Source of the DNA: Gordonia sediminis
Lineage (GTDB): Bacteria; Actinomycetota; Actinomycetes; Mycobacteriales; Mycobacteriaceae
Assembly (NCBI GenBank): GCA_004193205.1
Contig: RZUM01000004.1
Location: forward strand, 519,601-583,600
DNA: 64,000 bases
Direction: 5' to 3'
The notes beneath the pieces are model-generated. The model was not told where the DNA came from and did no database searches. It was given only the letters and a program-made list of their open reading frames with translations. Below are positions 35,517 to 44,221 of the stretch, in pieces (the stretch's first letter is position 1; each line of letters starts with the position of its first letter). The position numbers and the translations under genes are program-made.

Positions 35517-36554
35517 TCAGCTCGCCGGGGGCGCGGTCGTACCGCGGACCGCAAGGCTCGGTTCGAGCACGACGTCGACGCTCGACGCGTGCCCCTGGGT
35601 GAGCATCTCGACGGCGAGCTCGACCGATTTCTCGGCGAGCCCCTGGGCGTCCTGATGGACCGTAGTCAGGTCGATGCGCGGATTGTCCGAGAGCCGACTG
35701 TCGTCGTAACCCATCAGTGAGACGTCACCCGGGATGTCGATGCCCTTGCGCGTGAACACGTCGAGCAGCCCCAGGGCGCACCGGTCATTGCCCGCGAGAA
35801 TCGCTGTGGGCAAATGCTTCTCGCCGAGAATGAGCCGCGCAGCCTCCTCTCCGGCGGCCTCGTTGTGCGCGCCCCGGACCACTCGGGCGTGATCGGCCAG
35901 CCCGTGGGCTGCCATCGCGGATTCATAGGCACTGCGCCGGTCGTCCGCCCCCGGATCGTCGCCGCCGTCGACGTGCAGGATGTCACGATGTCCGAGCTCG
36001 ACGAGATAGTCCACCGCCAGTCGCATGCCCTTCGTGTCGTTGGTCCGCACCGTCGCCAACCGGTCGCCGAGCGCATCGGCGGGCAGCCGACGCCCGACGA
36101 CGACGAGCGGCGCACGCTCGGCCAGCTCGGTGAGTTCACCGACGGACGACATCGGACCCAGCGCGATGACCGCACCACACCGATGATCGAGCAGGGCCTC
36201 GATCGCGGCCGGCTCCGGGCGTCCGCGCAGATTGGCGGTCAACAGGACGTCGTGGCCGAGCTTCTCGGCGGCCGGATAGACGCTGGTGACGATCTCGGCC
36301 TCGAACAGCTGGGAGACGTCGATCAGCACCCCGAGCGTCCTGCTCTTGCCCAGCGCGAGTAGGCGCGCCGCGGCATCGGGTCGGTAGCCGAGTTCGTCGG
36401 CCACGCTCAACACCCGCCGGCGGGTCTCCTCGCTCGCCCCCGGTTTGCCGTCGAGCACGAACGACACGAGTGTTCGTGACACCCCCGCCCGAGCAGCGAC
36501 ATCGGCCATCGTCGGGCGGCGGTTTGTGCGGTTCACCCCGGTTTTCGGTGGCAC
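35517..36554 (-). CDS. LacI-family regulator of the sugar porter gene
   Basis: 345 residues from a GTG at 36554 with GGGAGT upstream. The HTH TMADVAARAGVSRTLVSFVL and hinge YRPDAAARLLALG are LacI-type; effector domain GVLIDVSQLFEAE, GYDDSRLSDNP. It is divergent from the transporter at 36670, and two operator-like palindromes lie between them. Probably a repressor lifted by the transported inositol or sugar. It differs from the LacI gene at 30317-31378, so the locus has two regulators. Confidence 0.92.
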   Translation of the reverse strand: MPPKTGVNRTNRRPTMADVAARAGVSRTLVSFVLDGKPGASEETRRRVLSVADELGYRPDAAARLLALGKSRTLGVLIDVSQLFEAEIVTSVYPAAEKLGHDVLLTANLRGRPEPAAIEALLDHRCGAVIALGPMSSVGELTELAERAPLVVVGRRLPADALGDRLATVRTNDTKGMRLAVDYLVELGHRDILHVDGGDDPGADDRRSAYESAMAAHGLADHARVVRGAHNEAAGEEAARLILGEKHLPTAILAGNDRCALGLLDVFTRKGIDIPGDVSLMGYDDSRLSDNPRIDLTTVHQDAQGLAEKSVELAVEMLTQGHASSVDVVLEPSLAVRGTTAPPAS

Positions 36555-36582
36555 TCGATACTCCCTTTTTCGAAGGTGATGG

Positions 36583-36641
36583 TTGACACAGTGACCCAGA
36601 ACTCACATCATAGTACTTACGCGCGTTACTAACGCGCGTTA
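36583..36641 (+). promoter_or_regulatory. Promoter of the sugar porter with two tandem operators
   Basis: A consensus -35 TTGACA at 36583-36588 and a weak -10 CATCAT at 36606-36611 (17-bp spacer). Just downstream are two ACGCGCGT palindromes (36619-36626, and TAACGCGCGTTA at 36630-36641), 13 bp apart. Placement over the start of transcription fits repression by the divergent LacI protein. Confidence 0.7.
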
Positions 36642-36669
36642 CACCCCGACTGAAACCGAGGATCTCCCC

Positions 36670-38085
36670 ATGACCACCACAGCAGGAACAGCGTCCAACA
36701 GACGCTTCTTGACCAAACTGACCGTCATCGCGACCCTCGGCGGCCTGCTGTTCGGCTACGACACGGGCGTCATCTCCGGCGCCCTGCTCTACATGAAGGA
36801 CGACCTGGCCCTCACCTCGTTCAGCGAGGCGATGGTGGTCAGCTCGCTGCTGTTCCCCGGCGCGGCCTTCGGAGCCCTCTTCGGCGGACGCATCGCCGAC
36901 CGCCTCGGCCGCAAGCGCACGCTCCTGCTCTGCGGCGCCATCTTCCTCGTCGGCGCCCTGGCCTGCGCCCTCGCGCCGTCGGTCGCGCCGATGGTCGTCG
37001 CCCGTATCATCCTCGGCTTCGGTGTCGGCGCCGCCGCGGTCACCTGCCCGCTGTACCTGGCGGAGATGGCCCCCGCGGATCGTCGCGGCCGGATGGTCAC
37101 CATCAACGAGCTGATGATCGTGACCGGCCAGATGCTGGCGTTCGCCACCAACGCCGCGCTCGATCACTTCATCAAGGACCCGCACGTGTGGCGCGTCATG
37201 CTCGCCGTCGCGGCCATCCCCGCCGTCACGCTGCTGATCGGCATGCTCGTGCTGCCGGACTCACCGCGCTGGTACGCCTTCAAGGGCCGCATGGACGACG
37301 CGCGGTCGGTGCTCGGGATGAGTCGCACGCCCGCTGAGGCCGCCGCAGAGTACGACGTCATCGTCCACCACACCCACCACATGCTCTCCTCGACGCGGTC
37401 GCCGCTGACGATCATCCGCGATGTGCCGTGGATTCGCCGGATCGTGCTGATCGGCTGCGGCCTGGCCATCGTCCAGCAGGCGACCGGCATCAATACCGTC
37501 AACTATTACGCGCCGACGATCCTCGAGCAGAGCGGTCTGGGCGTGAGCGCAGCACTCGTCGCCACCATCGCGGTGGGCGTCACCTCGGTCGTCACCACGA
37601 TCATCGGCATCGTCCTGCTCGGCTACATCGGTCGCCGCGCCATGCTGCTCATCGGATTCGCCGGCGTCGCCGCCTCGCAGGCCGCCCTGGCGCTGGCCTT
37701 CGTGCTTCCCGAGTCGACGATGCGCAGCTACGTCATCCTCGCCTGCATGGTGGCGTTCGTGGCCTTCGTGCAGATGTTCATCGGCACCTGCGTGTGGCTG
37801 CTGCTCTCGGAGATCTTCCCGCTGAACGTGCGCGGATTCGCCATGGGCATCGCGGTGTTCGTCCTGTGGTGCACCAACGCCCTGATCTCGTTCGTCTTCC
37901 CGCTGCTGAACTCCGCGCTCGGATCGACCGGCACCTTCGGGTTGTTCGTTCTCGTCAATGTCGCCTCGTGGATCTTCGTCTACCGGTCCGTCCCGGAGAC
38001 GAAGGGCACCACCCTCGAGGAACTCGAGGAGCGCCTCGAGGCCGAGCACACCGACCGCTTCGCCGCAGTCCCTGTCGCAGCGTAA
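36670..38085 (+). CDS. MFS sugar porter, IolT-like inositol/H+ symporter
   Basis: 471 residues, twelve hydrophobic segments. The sugar-porter signatures are complete: GGLLFGYDTGVISGALLY in TM1, DRLGRKRTLL in the 2-3 loop, PLYLAEMAP with RG, PDSPRW before the central loop, QQATGINTVNYYAP in TM7 and PETKG at the end. The QQ-GIN-NYY block is typical of inositol and glucose transporters of this family. Its location beside the IolG/IolE/IolH genes makes inositol the best guess. A terminator follows at 38098. Confidence 0.92.
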   Translation: MTTTAGTASNRRFLTKLTVIATLGGLLFGYDTGVISGALLYMKDDLALTSFSEAMVVSSLLFPGAAFGALFGGRIADRLGRKRTLLLCGAIFLVGALACALAPSVAPMVVARIILGFGVGAAAVTCPLYLAEMAPADRRGRMVTINELMIVTGQMLAFATNAALDHFIKDPHVWRVMLAVAAIPAVTLLIGMLVLPDSPRWYAFKGRMDDARSVLGMSRTPAEAAAEYDVIVHHTHHMLSSTRSPLTIIRDVPWIRRIVLIGCGLAIVQQATGINTVNYYAPTILEQSGLGVSAALVATIAVGVTSVVTTIIGIVLLGYIGRRAMLLIGFAGVAASQAALALAFVLPESTMRSYVILACMVAFVAFVQMFIGTCVWLLLSEIFPLNVRGFAMGIAVFVLWCTNALISFVFPLLNSALGSTGTFGLFVLVNVASWIFVYRSVPETKGTTLEELEERLEAEHTDRFAAVPVAA

Positions 38086-38097
38086 GTCGTCACCACC

Positions 38098-38140
38098 GAA
38101 GTTGCCCGTGGGCTCGCAGACCGAGCCCGCGGGCAACTTC
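38098..38140 (+). terminator. Terminator of the sugar porter gene
   Basis: 19-bp stem with one G-T wobble (38098-38116 with 38122-38140) and a 5-base loop, 13 bases after the stop codon. T-rich bases follow only weakly. Confidence 0.75.
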
Positions 38141-38222
38141 TGTTCTCGCTGGGCGAATCCCACCGGCACGCGGACCCGGGGCACTTGCGGCATCATCACT
38201 TCGATGAGGCGGCACAGACGGC

Positions 38223-38822
38223 ATGGCTGAGGGCGCAGAGCTGATCTTCTACTACGGGCCGATGGGTGCGGGGAAGTCCACGTTCGCACTGCAGACGCAG
38301 TTCAATCAGCAGCAGCAGGGGCGCGTGGGGATGCTCGTGACCAAGCAGGACCGATCCGGTGGTGCGCTGGTGACCAGCAGGATCGGCCTGGAGGCCGAGG
38401 CGAATCTGCTCGACGACGACACCGACCTCTACACGCTCGTCTCGAAGCGCCACGAGGAATGTGCCCTCGACTTCGTCATCTGCGACGAGGCCCAGTTCCT
38501 CACGCCCCTGCAGGTCGAGCAGCTCGCCCGGGTCGTCGATGCGCAGAGCGTCGACGTGTTCGCCTTCGGACTGCTGACCGACTTCCGGTCCACCCTGTTC
38601 CCCGGTGCGGCGCGGCTGGTGGAGATCGCCGACGAGGTGCATCGAATGCAGTCGATCGTGCTGTGCTGGTGCGGACGACCCGGGTTCCTGAACGCACGCA
38701 TCGTCGACGGCCTGGTGATCCGATCAGGAGAGGTCGTCGCCATCGGCGACACCCAGGCGGGGCCCGTCATGTACCGGGCTCTATGCCGCAAGCACTATGT
38801 CGAGGGTCGGACCGAGAGGTGA
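38223..38822 (+). CDS. tdk: Type II thymidine kinase
   Basis: 199 residues. P-loop GPMGAGKSTFAL (residues 12-23), DEAQFL, the substrate-contact FGLLTDFR and C-terminal lasso region with Cys pairs CWCG and a later Cys. All are features of the tetrameric zinc-binding thymidine kinases. It phosphorylates thymidine in the nucleotide salvage pathway. It stands alone between the porter and a HAD-type gene; M. tuberculosis lacks this enzyme, while Gordonia and Rhodococcus relatives carry it (from memory). Confidence 0.9.
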   Translation: MAEGAELIFYYGPMGAGKSTFALQTQFNQQQQGRVGMLVTKQDRSGGALVTSRIGLEAEANLLDDDTDLYTLVSKRHEECALDFVICDEAQFLTPLQVEQLARVVDAQSVDVFAFGLLTDFRSTLFPGAARLVEIADEVHRMQSIVLCWCGRPGFLNARIVDGLVIRSGEVVAIGDTQAGPVMYRALCRKHYVEGRTER

Positions 38823-38896
38823 ACCGGTGCCCCCGCAACCGCAGTAGCGCGACGAAGCCCTGGCCGACATCTGCAGCGACGGTGTGAAGTGGGGGC

Positions 38897-39370
38897 ATGA
38901 AGGTCCTGTTCCTGGACATCGACGGGGTCGTGAACAGCCGGCGATCGAGCATGCGCGCCGGACGCATCGTCGGGATCGACCCTGACCTGGCGGACCGGGT
39001 ACGACGCATCATCGCCGAGACCGGGTGCGAGGTCGTGCTCTCTTCTACGTGGCGGCTGTGGGAGGAGAACGTCGCCGAGGTGCGGGCAGAGGTGACGCCC
39101 GAGCTCTACGGCCTGACACCGTCGATTCCCTGGAGTCCCCGCGGTGATGAGGTTGCGCAGTGGCTCGCCGACCACCCCGAGGTCACCCGCTACGCCATCG
39201 TCGACGACAACGACGATTTTGCCCCGGATCAACCGTTGTTCCGTACCTCGTGGGAGGTCGGGATCACCGACGAGGTGGCCGACGCCGTGATCGCGTATCT
39301 CAACAGCGCCGGCGGGATCGCGCCGGAAAGGCGGCGACACCGGTGGTTGCAGCGGTTGTTCGGGCGGTAG
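38897..39370 (+). CDS. HAD-superfamily small phosphatase-like protein
   Basis: 157 residues. Motif I FLDIDGVVN, motif II LSSTW and a motif III/IV region VDDNDDF identify the HAD fold of the type also found in RNA-repair polynucleotide kinase-like proteins (HAD domain of Swiss-army-knife repair proteins). It lacks a large cap. Substrate unknown. It is the last chromosomal gene before the tRNA-Leu attachment site of the island. Confidence 0.8.
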   Translation: MKVLFLDIDGVVNSRRSSMRAGRIVGIDPDLADRVRRIIAETGCEVVLSSTWRLWEENVAEVRAEVTPELYGLTPSIPWSPRGDEVAQWLADHPEVTRYAIVDDNDDFAPDQPLFRTSWEVGITDEVADAVIAYLNSAGGIAPERRRHRWLQRLFGR

Positions 39371-39408
39371 CGGCAGGGAACGAGGGCGCGGCAAACAGGT
39401 GGATGCGG

Positions 39409-39463
39409 TGCGCGAGGGGGGACTTGAACCCCCACGTCCGAAGACACTGGAACCTAAATCCAG
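39409..39463 (-). other. tRNA-Leu(TAG) 3' fragment, island attachment site
   Basis: The sequence holds the anticodon arm (CTGGA-TTTAGGT-TCCAG, anticodon TAG), a long variable arm, the T-arm and the acceptor 3' strand CTCGCGC plus discriminator A. The 5' half (acceptor 5' strand and D-arm) is absent; unrelated island sequence begins right of 39463. This is the expected product of integration into the 3' end of a tRNA gene; the intact tRNA-Leu should be at the other island end, outside the window. Confidence 0.85.
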
Positions 39464-39467
39464 TACA

Positions 39468-39559
39468 TGACCTCTGTTTGCGCGTCTACACAGCACTGAC
39501 CTGCGGCGATGCCAACAGAGGTCACGTCAAGTGACACGAGTTGTGTCAAGGATGTGTCA
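39468..39559. repeat. Inverted and direct repeats next to the attachment site
   Basis: TGACCTCTGTT (39468-39478) is inverted at 39514-39524. GTGACAC (39531-39537) and TGTGTCA (39542-39548, 39553-39559) follow as related copies, the last two 11 bp apart. These are likely core or arm sites for the island's recombinase and excisionase. Confidence 0.55.
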
Positions 39560-39574
39560 GCTGAGGCTTCGCGT

Positions 39575-40171
39575 CTATGCTCTATTGAGCAACCCCATCA
39601 GCTTGATAAGCGACGAGTTACCGCGCTCCCGCAAACCGTCAATCTCTTGCGCAAACTCGTCTTCCCAACCGCCGGTTCTCACTCGGTCAAGGAGCGTTAG
39701 AGCGTGAAGATGGTCGAGTACCAGCTGCTGGACGGTGTTCTGTACAGCCTTCCAGGCTTCACTAGTCGGCTTCACATGCGCAATCATATTCTCGGTATCC
39801 CGAACAACCCCCGATTCAAGCTCTTCTACATACGGGACACCTTCGTGGGTTGCATGCTCAATGACTAGTGCGGCTAACTGCCGGAAGCCATCCTCGACAC
39901 GTCGCTGTGCAGTTGTCTTGCTCAGAGGGAGCCGTGGTGATTCGTCTGGGATGTAGAGAGCACGCCTTGCGCAGATTCCAGATTCAGTAGGTCCAAGGTC
40001 ATATGCGAACCGAACTAGGAGTTCATACCGATCCTTGGCTCGAGGACGGTTCAACAGGATACCCAATGTAGGAACATCTGAACTCATGAGATGAGCTGGC
40101 GAAAGGCCGCCGAGTGTCCTAAGGCTGCGAAGCTCTGCAACGATGTTCTCAGTTGGAGTCGATCCTGTCAT
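39575..40171 (-). CDS. Unrecognised island protein
   Basis: 198 residues from the ATG at 40171. No family recognised. The central part RYELLVRFAYDLG...ARRALYIPDES...KTTAQRRVEDGFRQLAALVIEHA looks helical and could hold a DNA-binding or sensor region; there is no signal peptide or membrane segment. It reads toward the attachment site. Two imperfect 20-bp direct repeats lie 15 bases upstream (40186-40225), suggesting regulated expression. Base composition is lower in G+C than the core genome. Confidence 0.6.
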   Translation of the reverse strand: MTGSTPTENIVAELRSLRTLGGLSPAHLMSSDVPTLGILLNRPRAKDRYELLVRFAYDLGPTESGICARRALYIPDESPRLPLSKTTAQRRVEDGFRQLAALVIEHATHEGVPYVEELESGVVRDTENMIAHVKPTSEAWKAVQNTVQQLVLDHLHALTLLDRVRTGGWEDEFAQEIDGLRERGNSSLIKLMGLLNRA

Positions 40172-40731
40172 AAATCATCGTCCAATCAGTGGGTCAATAT
40201 GGGTCCAGATGAGTCTATATGGGTCGTAGCGCCCGCACACGACACCTATTGAGACGCGATGAATTGAAACGGTTCAACGTAGGTCGAAAGACTCAACGGG
40301 AACCAACTTAAGCCGATGTTCCCCTTCACATTGCATGCGCCTTGAAGCCGGTGGCAGTCTGAAGCTGCGCCAACCACCCGTATTGGCACTTTGTCAGACC
40401 ACCCCCACAAGGAGGCCGACATGGCGACATCTGAAACGCCAGAGCATGTGCGCAGTTGCGCACGAGCTTGTGTCGGACTCCAGCACGCGAGCATCTGCGC
40501 TCGCCTGATGCGAGGGGAGGGCTTCTGACTGAGATGCTCCCGTTTCTAGTGCGGAACTAACTTTCCGCCATTTCCCAGTACTTGACCACCGCTCTCACTA
40601 GCTGAGTTGCCGGGCGATTCGTCGCACCAATTTTCTCTCTGATCACAGAGAGTCGATCGGTGGTCAACCATGCCCTCAACAGTGCAACCGCACATCTGGG
40701 GTGAACCCTTCCAAAAAATAGGAGGTCAAGA
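40172..40731. other. 560-bp intergenic region with direct repeats
   Basis: Two adjacent 20-bp copies (40186-40205 and 40206-40225; 14 of 20 identical, both ending TATGGGTC) stand upstream of the minus-strand gene. The rest shows no convincing gene; short frames at 40246-40494 and 40557-40775 lack ribosome sites. The promoter of the VWA operon should lie before the AGGAGG at 40720. Confidence 0.5.
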
Positions 40732-42201
40732 ATGAAACAACTTATGAATCGTCTACGTATCTTGCGTCCTTCCAAGCTGATCAGGCCTGAAGGTACAGCT
40801 TCAGCTCCCCTGACAGTTGCCGCATCTGATGATCAGGTCTACACGTCGGGATACACCGACGATCAGGTGGAAGCGACGGCGACCGAAGATGGTAATGCGG
40901 CAGTACATAACCGCCAGACGTGGGCTGAAAATGCCAAGCAATTCCACTTCATAGCTGCACTGTATGAAGCCTTCGCTTCACTCTGCGGTCTCGTCGGACA
41001 TAGGTTCCGCAAAGCGGTGCAAGACGTCGTCGAGGAGGTGAAGGTACTCAGGGCTGAATACGCCACGCAGATACAGAATGCGTTCCGTGCCGTCGACAGG
41101 GAAAAGCATGCCCAATCCAACCACATTCGGCTACGTCACAAGATCAGGGAATCCGGTCTCGAGATCCCCACACGTCTTCAGACAGTTGTGTGGCTGCTGG
41201 TCATCGCCATGTTGTTCCTTGGTGACCTACCAGTACTCTCACTTGGGTTTCAGATCCTGGGGCTATCGGACGCACCGTTGATCCCGAATATACCGCTGAC
41301 CAATGAGCTGAATCTGGCTGCACTCGCATCGGTCACTGCGATCCTCATCCTGGCACACAAGGTCGGCACGGGACTCCGTGAGATCACCTTTGAAATGGAA
41401 GCCGCCCGTCGAGCGACCACTCCCAGTGCAAAGGCGAAGCTCATCCCGTGGCCACGGTACGTTGCGCCAATCATCGTCGGTGTAGTCATAAGTGTCCTTG
41501 CACTGATGTTTGCTCTCGGTCAATTGCGCGTTGATTACCTATCGATAAATGGTACGACCAATGTTGCATGGTGGGTCTTCCTGATGATCCAACTTGGTGT
41601 CCTAACGGCAGCGATCATTCAATCCTACGAGTACCACAACCACTTTCGGGGCGATTGGAAGCACAGCGAGCGCGCGTTGGAAGCCGCTAAATCGAATGTA
41701 GCCAAGGCCACGGAAGCCGTCACGACAACCGTTGGACGGCACAACGTGATCATCCAGCAGCCAGGATTGTTGCTCGCTGATGCAGAAAAGCATATCTACG
41801 TTGGTCTATCCAACACGCGACGCCAAGTAGCACTGTATCTGCGTCGCGATCAGCTTTCGCAGCCGGAGCCAACACGCGATCAGCTCTATCCAGACCAAAT
41901 GCCTGCACTTCCAGGTTGGCTTCCACATGACGGCTCGCCTGACGAGAGCATCAAGCAATACTTGATCGGTATCAGTCCTCTCCCAGAGCTCGAACCACTC
42001 TCGCTCGGACTTCTCGAATCGCGCATGGGAGACGCCAGGGAATATATCGAACGTCTGCAAGAACAACTATCAGATCAGAACAAGGAGAACATAGACCAAG
42101 ATGAGGCGAAGCCAGCACAGCTGGACTTCGACGAATTGGAGCGGGAGTTCAAGCACGACGACGATGACGACTTCGATGACACCTCGGCGGTGACGTCATG
42201 A
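40732..42201 (+). CDS. Four-segment membrane protein with acidic tail, first gene of VWA operon
   Basis: 489 residues from an ATG with an AGGAGG site. Not recognised. The N-terminal 140 residues are soluble and partly helical (VEEVKVLRAEYATQIQNAFRA). Four membrane segments follow at about 150-175, 190-210, 243-263 and 277-298, then a helical region with coiled-coil character (SERALEAAKSNVAKATEAV). The last 40 residues are very acidic and end in a DDDDDFDD run. The stop overlaps the start of the VWA gene by four bases. It is probably the membrane platform of a complex with the VWA protein and the lipoprotein. Confidence 0.75.
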   Translation: MKQLMNRLRILRPSKLIRPEGTASAPLTVAASDDQVYTSGYTDDQVEATATEDGNAAVHNRQTWAENAKQFHFIAALYEAFASLCGLVGHRFRKAVQDVVEEVKVLRAEYATQIQNAFRAVDREKHAQSNHIRLRHKIRESGLEIPTRLQTVVWLLVIAMLFLGDLPVLSLGFQILGLSDAPLIPNIPLTNELNLAALASVTAILILAHKVGTGLREITFEMEAARRATTPSAKAKLIPWPRYVAPIIVGVVISVLALMFALGQLRVDYLSINGTTNVAWWVFLMIQLGVLTAAIIQSYEYHNHFRGDWKHSERALEAAKSNVAKATEAVTTTVGRHNVIIQQPGLLLADAEKHIYVGLSNTRRQVALYLRRDQLSQPEPTRDQLYPDQMPALPGWLPHDGSPDESIKQYLIGISPLPELEPLSLGLLESRMGDAREYIERLQEQLSDQNKENIDQDEAKPAQLDFDELEREFKHDDDDDFDDTSAVTS

Positions 42202-42965
42202 CTCGCGAGGTTCCATGCCAACCACTTACTGGTGATGGCAGTCTTCGACTTGTGCAGCTCGGTAGCCCAGCATCGCATGTTCAACTGCGCCCCAGAACCA
42301 AAATTGATCGAACAGCTTCGCCGATCACGCTACCACCACTTCAGGGTGCGAGTAAGCAAGCCATACAAGAGCTCGCCAAATCCGTCACCGTCATCTTCGA
42401 CGTGGATGACAGCGGGTCGATGTATGGGCAGTTCGGTGATCCTTCTGGTATTCGATATGCGGCTGCGCAGAGTCTCCTTCGTCTACAGATTCAATCTGGC
42501 GGCGGTAAGGCTGGTGTCATTCACTGGGGTACCGATGTGCCAATGGATCAGGTCGTCAAACCAATCGATGTGCGTAGAGAAAAGAAGAAACTGCATCGCG
42601 CGCTGAGGATTCCAGCAACACTCGGCGGCAACGATATGCCGCGTTCACTTGAGGTGGCAAAAGAAGTATTGCCGCTAAGCCGTGCCGGCGAGGTACAGAT
42701 TGTCTTTGTCATCACCGATGGCATTGAGAGTGTAACAGCTTCTACCCATCGCGCAGTAGGCGATCTTCCTCCTGGTTCTGTGCACCTGCTGCTGGTCGAT
42801 CGGAGCAATTACTGCACCGATGAACTCGAAGATCAGTGGCGTCAAGTTGCATTCGGAAGCTTCACGCGCTTGGAGCGACTTGATGACACATCCACACTTG
42901 CAATACAGCTCGGCAAGATCTACGCAAAGGCGCTCGGGCTCACCCTCACCCCCATGACCCCCTAA
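42198..42965 (+). CDS. Von Willebrand factor A domain protein with intact MIDAS
   Basis: 255 residues, overlapping the preceding stop. The VWA domain spans about residues 60-245. The metal site is complete: DxSxS in FDVDDSGSM (70-74), a GGND/PRSL loop near 145 and ITDGIES near 180. No signal peptide or membrane segment is seen, so it is cytoplasmic or anchored through its neighbour. VWA domains with MIDAS bind a partner's acidic residue through Mg; the acidic tail of the first operon protein is an obvious candidate. No MoxR ATPase, kinase or TerD gene is adjacent, which separates this from known VWA modules. Confidence 0.85.
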   Translation: MTREVPCQPLTGDGSLRLVQLGSPASHVQLRPRTKIDRTASPITLPPLQGASKQAIQELAKSVTVIFDVDDSGSMYGQFGDPSGIRYAAAQSLLRLQIQSGGGKAGVIHWGTDVPMDQVVKPIDVRREKKKLHRALRIPATLGGNDMPRSLEVAKEVLPLSRAGEVQIVFVITDGIESVTASTHRAVGDLPPGSVHLLLVDRSNYCTDELEDQWRQVAFGSFTRLERLDDTSTLAIQLGKIYAKALGLTLTPMTP

Positions 42966-42982
42966 TAGAAGGAGAAAGAAGA

Positions 42983-43756
42983 ATGAAGAAAACAACTGTT
43001 GCCCTGGCATTCATTGTCGCAACGCCACTCATCTTCACCGGATGCTCATCAGGTACATCTCATAGCGAAGAACCGATCGTAACCAAGATCTGCGATCAGC
43101 CGTCGCAGATCAACGCAGATACGAAGACTGTTGCGATCCTGGCTGAGCAAGGACCGCAGTCAGCCGACCGCTATAAGGACGAGTTCGAGTCGGCTATCGC
43201 TGGATCGAAGCAGATGGAAGCACGGCTGCTTGTCAACGCCGTCGGCGGCTCTAGGAGCGCAGCTAGCGGACTTGTCGATACCGTGCTCAAGGGCGATGGC
43301 GTCAACCCCACTGAACGCAATCAAGACTTGGCCTGCAAGGACAAATTGATCGAGGAGGCACAAGAAGAACTGGCAGGCCTCCCCGAACAGCAGAAACTTG
43401 ATGTGTTTGGAGCGCTGCGACGATTGCAGGGTGAACTACCGGAGTCAGCCAAATCGGCCAATGTTCTCCTACTGAGTTCGCTATACAACACGACTCAGCC
43501 AGCAGACATGTCTGACCCGCGTGTGCTCGAAGATGCAAGCGCAACAATCGATCAGCTGGACGCTGATGGCTTGCTGGTGAACTGCAAGAACTGGCAGGTC
43601 TATGCCGTGGGTGCGAGTTTTGATGGTCGACAAGCACTGGCCAACACCATCGATGCCCGTCTTGAGAATTTCTGGAGGACGTATATGCAGCGATGCGGAG
43701 GGAAGCTGGTTGCCTGGACACCGCGTCTGGGGACGTTCCCGTCTGCTTCTGGCTGA
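42983..43756 (+). CDS. Lipoprotein with possible VWA-like fold
   Basis: 257 residues. Signal peptide with lipobox IFTGC (Cys21), so it is anchored on the outer face of the membrane. The mature part has TKTVAILAEQGPQSADRY, NVLLLSSLYNTT and WQVYAVGASFDGRQ in the order and spacing of a Rossmann/VWA-like fold, but the metal motif is degenerate (no DxSxS). It is followed by a small membrane protein in an overlapping or adjacent frame. The operon thus places a VWA-type domain inside the cell and a possible VWA-like one outside. Fold assignment is inference. Confidence 0.7.
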   Translation: MKKTTVALAFIVATPLIFTGCSSGTSHSEEPIVTKICDQPSQINADTKTVAILAEQGPQSADRYKDEFESAIAGSKQMEARLLVNAVGGSRSAASGLVDTVLKGDGVNPTERNQDLACKDKLIEEAQEELAGLPEQQKLDVFGALRRLQGELPESAKSANVLLLSSLYNTTQPADMSDPRVLEDASATIDQLDADGLLVNCKNWQVYAVGASFDGRQALANTIDARLENFWRTYMQRCGGKLVAWTPRLGTFPSASG

Positions 43757-43821
43757 CTTTCGTCACAGTGACGATTCTGTCCGGTGCACTCTCGCTCTAC
43801 ACATCAGAGGTAGGTAAGAAC

Positions 43822-44019
43822 ATGGACGGCAAGCTCAAGTCCTACGCCGCAGCGATTCTCGCGATCACGATCGCGATCTACTGCTTCATCGCTGTTGTCC
43901 AGGCGTACTTGAGCATCATTATCTCAGTTATCGGCATCGCGGCTGGCGCGTTCATCATCTTCAAGGTGGTGCGCGCGCTGGCCGCGAGCCGTGGCTGGGG
44001 TGGTGGCTTCAAGCTCTAA
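43822..44019 (+). CDS. Small two-segment membrane protein
   Basis: 65 residues from the ATG at 43822 with GAGGTAGG upstream. Two hydrophobic helices (about 9-27 and 30-50) and a short Gly-rich basic end (ASRGWGGGFKL). A pilin- or TrbC-like small membrane subunit is possible but not supported by motif. It is the fourth gene of the VWA operon. Confidence 0.65.
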   Translation: MDGKLKSYAAAILAITIAIYCFIAVVQAYLSIIISVIGIAAGAFIIFKVVRALAASRGWGGGFKL

Positions 44020-44039
44020 GTGTGCGAAATTAAGAGTGT

Positions 44040-44126
44040 ATGGAACTCATCACTCTCGCCTTCCTCACTACCTCAGCTCTTATCGGCATCCCGAATATGA
44101 AGAATGCCCGAATCTCTCACATCTAA
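44040..44126 (+). CDS. Possible 28-residue hydrophobic peptide
   Basis: A short frame MELITLAFLTTSALIGIP... with weak AAGAG upstream. It could be a small membrane peptide or leader of the next gene; coding status uncertain. Confidence 0.25.
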   Translation: MELITLAFLTTSALIGIPNMKNARISHI

Positions 44127-44221
44127 TGATTAAGACCAGATCACGAGGTATGCGTCTTCGCGACATGTGCATCTGCAGTGTAGAAGACTATGGTCAGACA
44201 CGCGAGAGAGGGTATGAGCCG

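Noticed and set aside
39575-40171. Integrase of the island next to the attachment site
   Set aside because: The protein has no tyrosine or serine recombinase motif; the tyrosine recombinases at 52-59 kb belong to the RIT elements.
40246-40775. Short minus-strand frames before the VWA operon
   Set aside because: No ribosome site, no motif, and they overlap the likely promoter of the operon.
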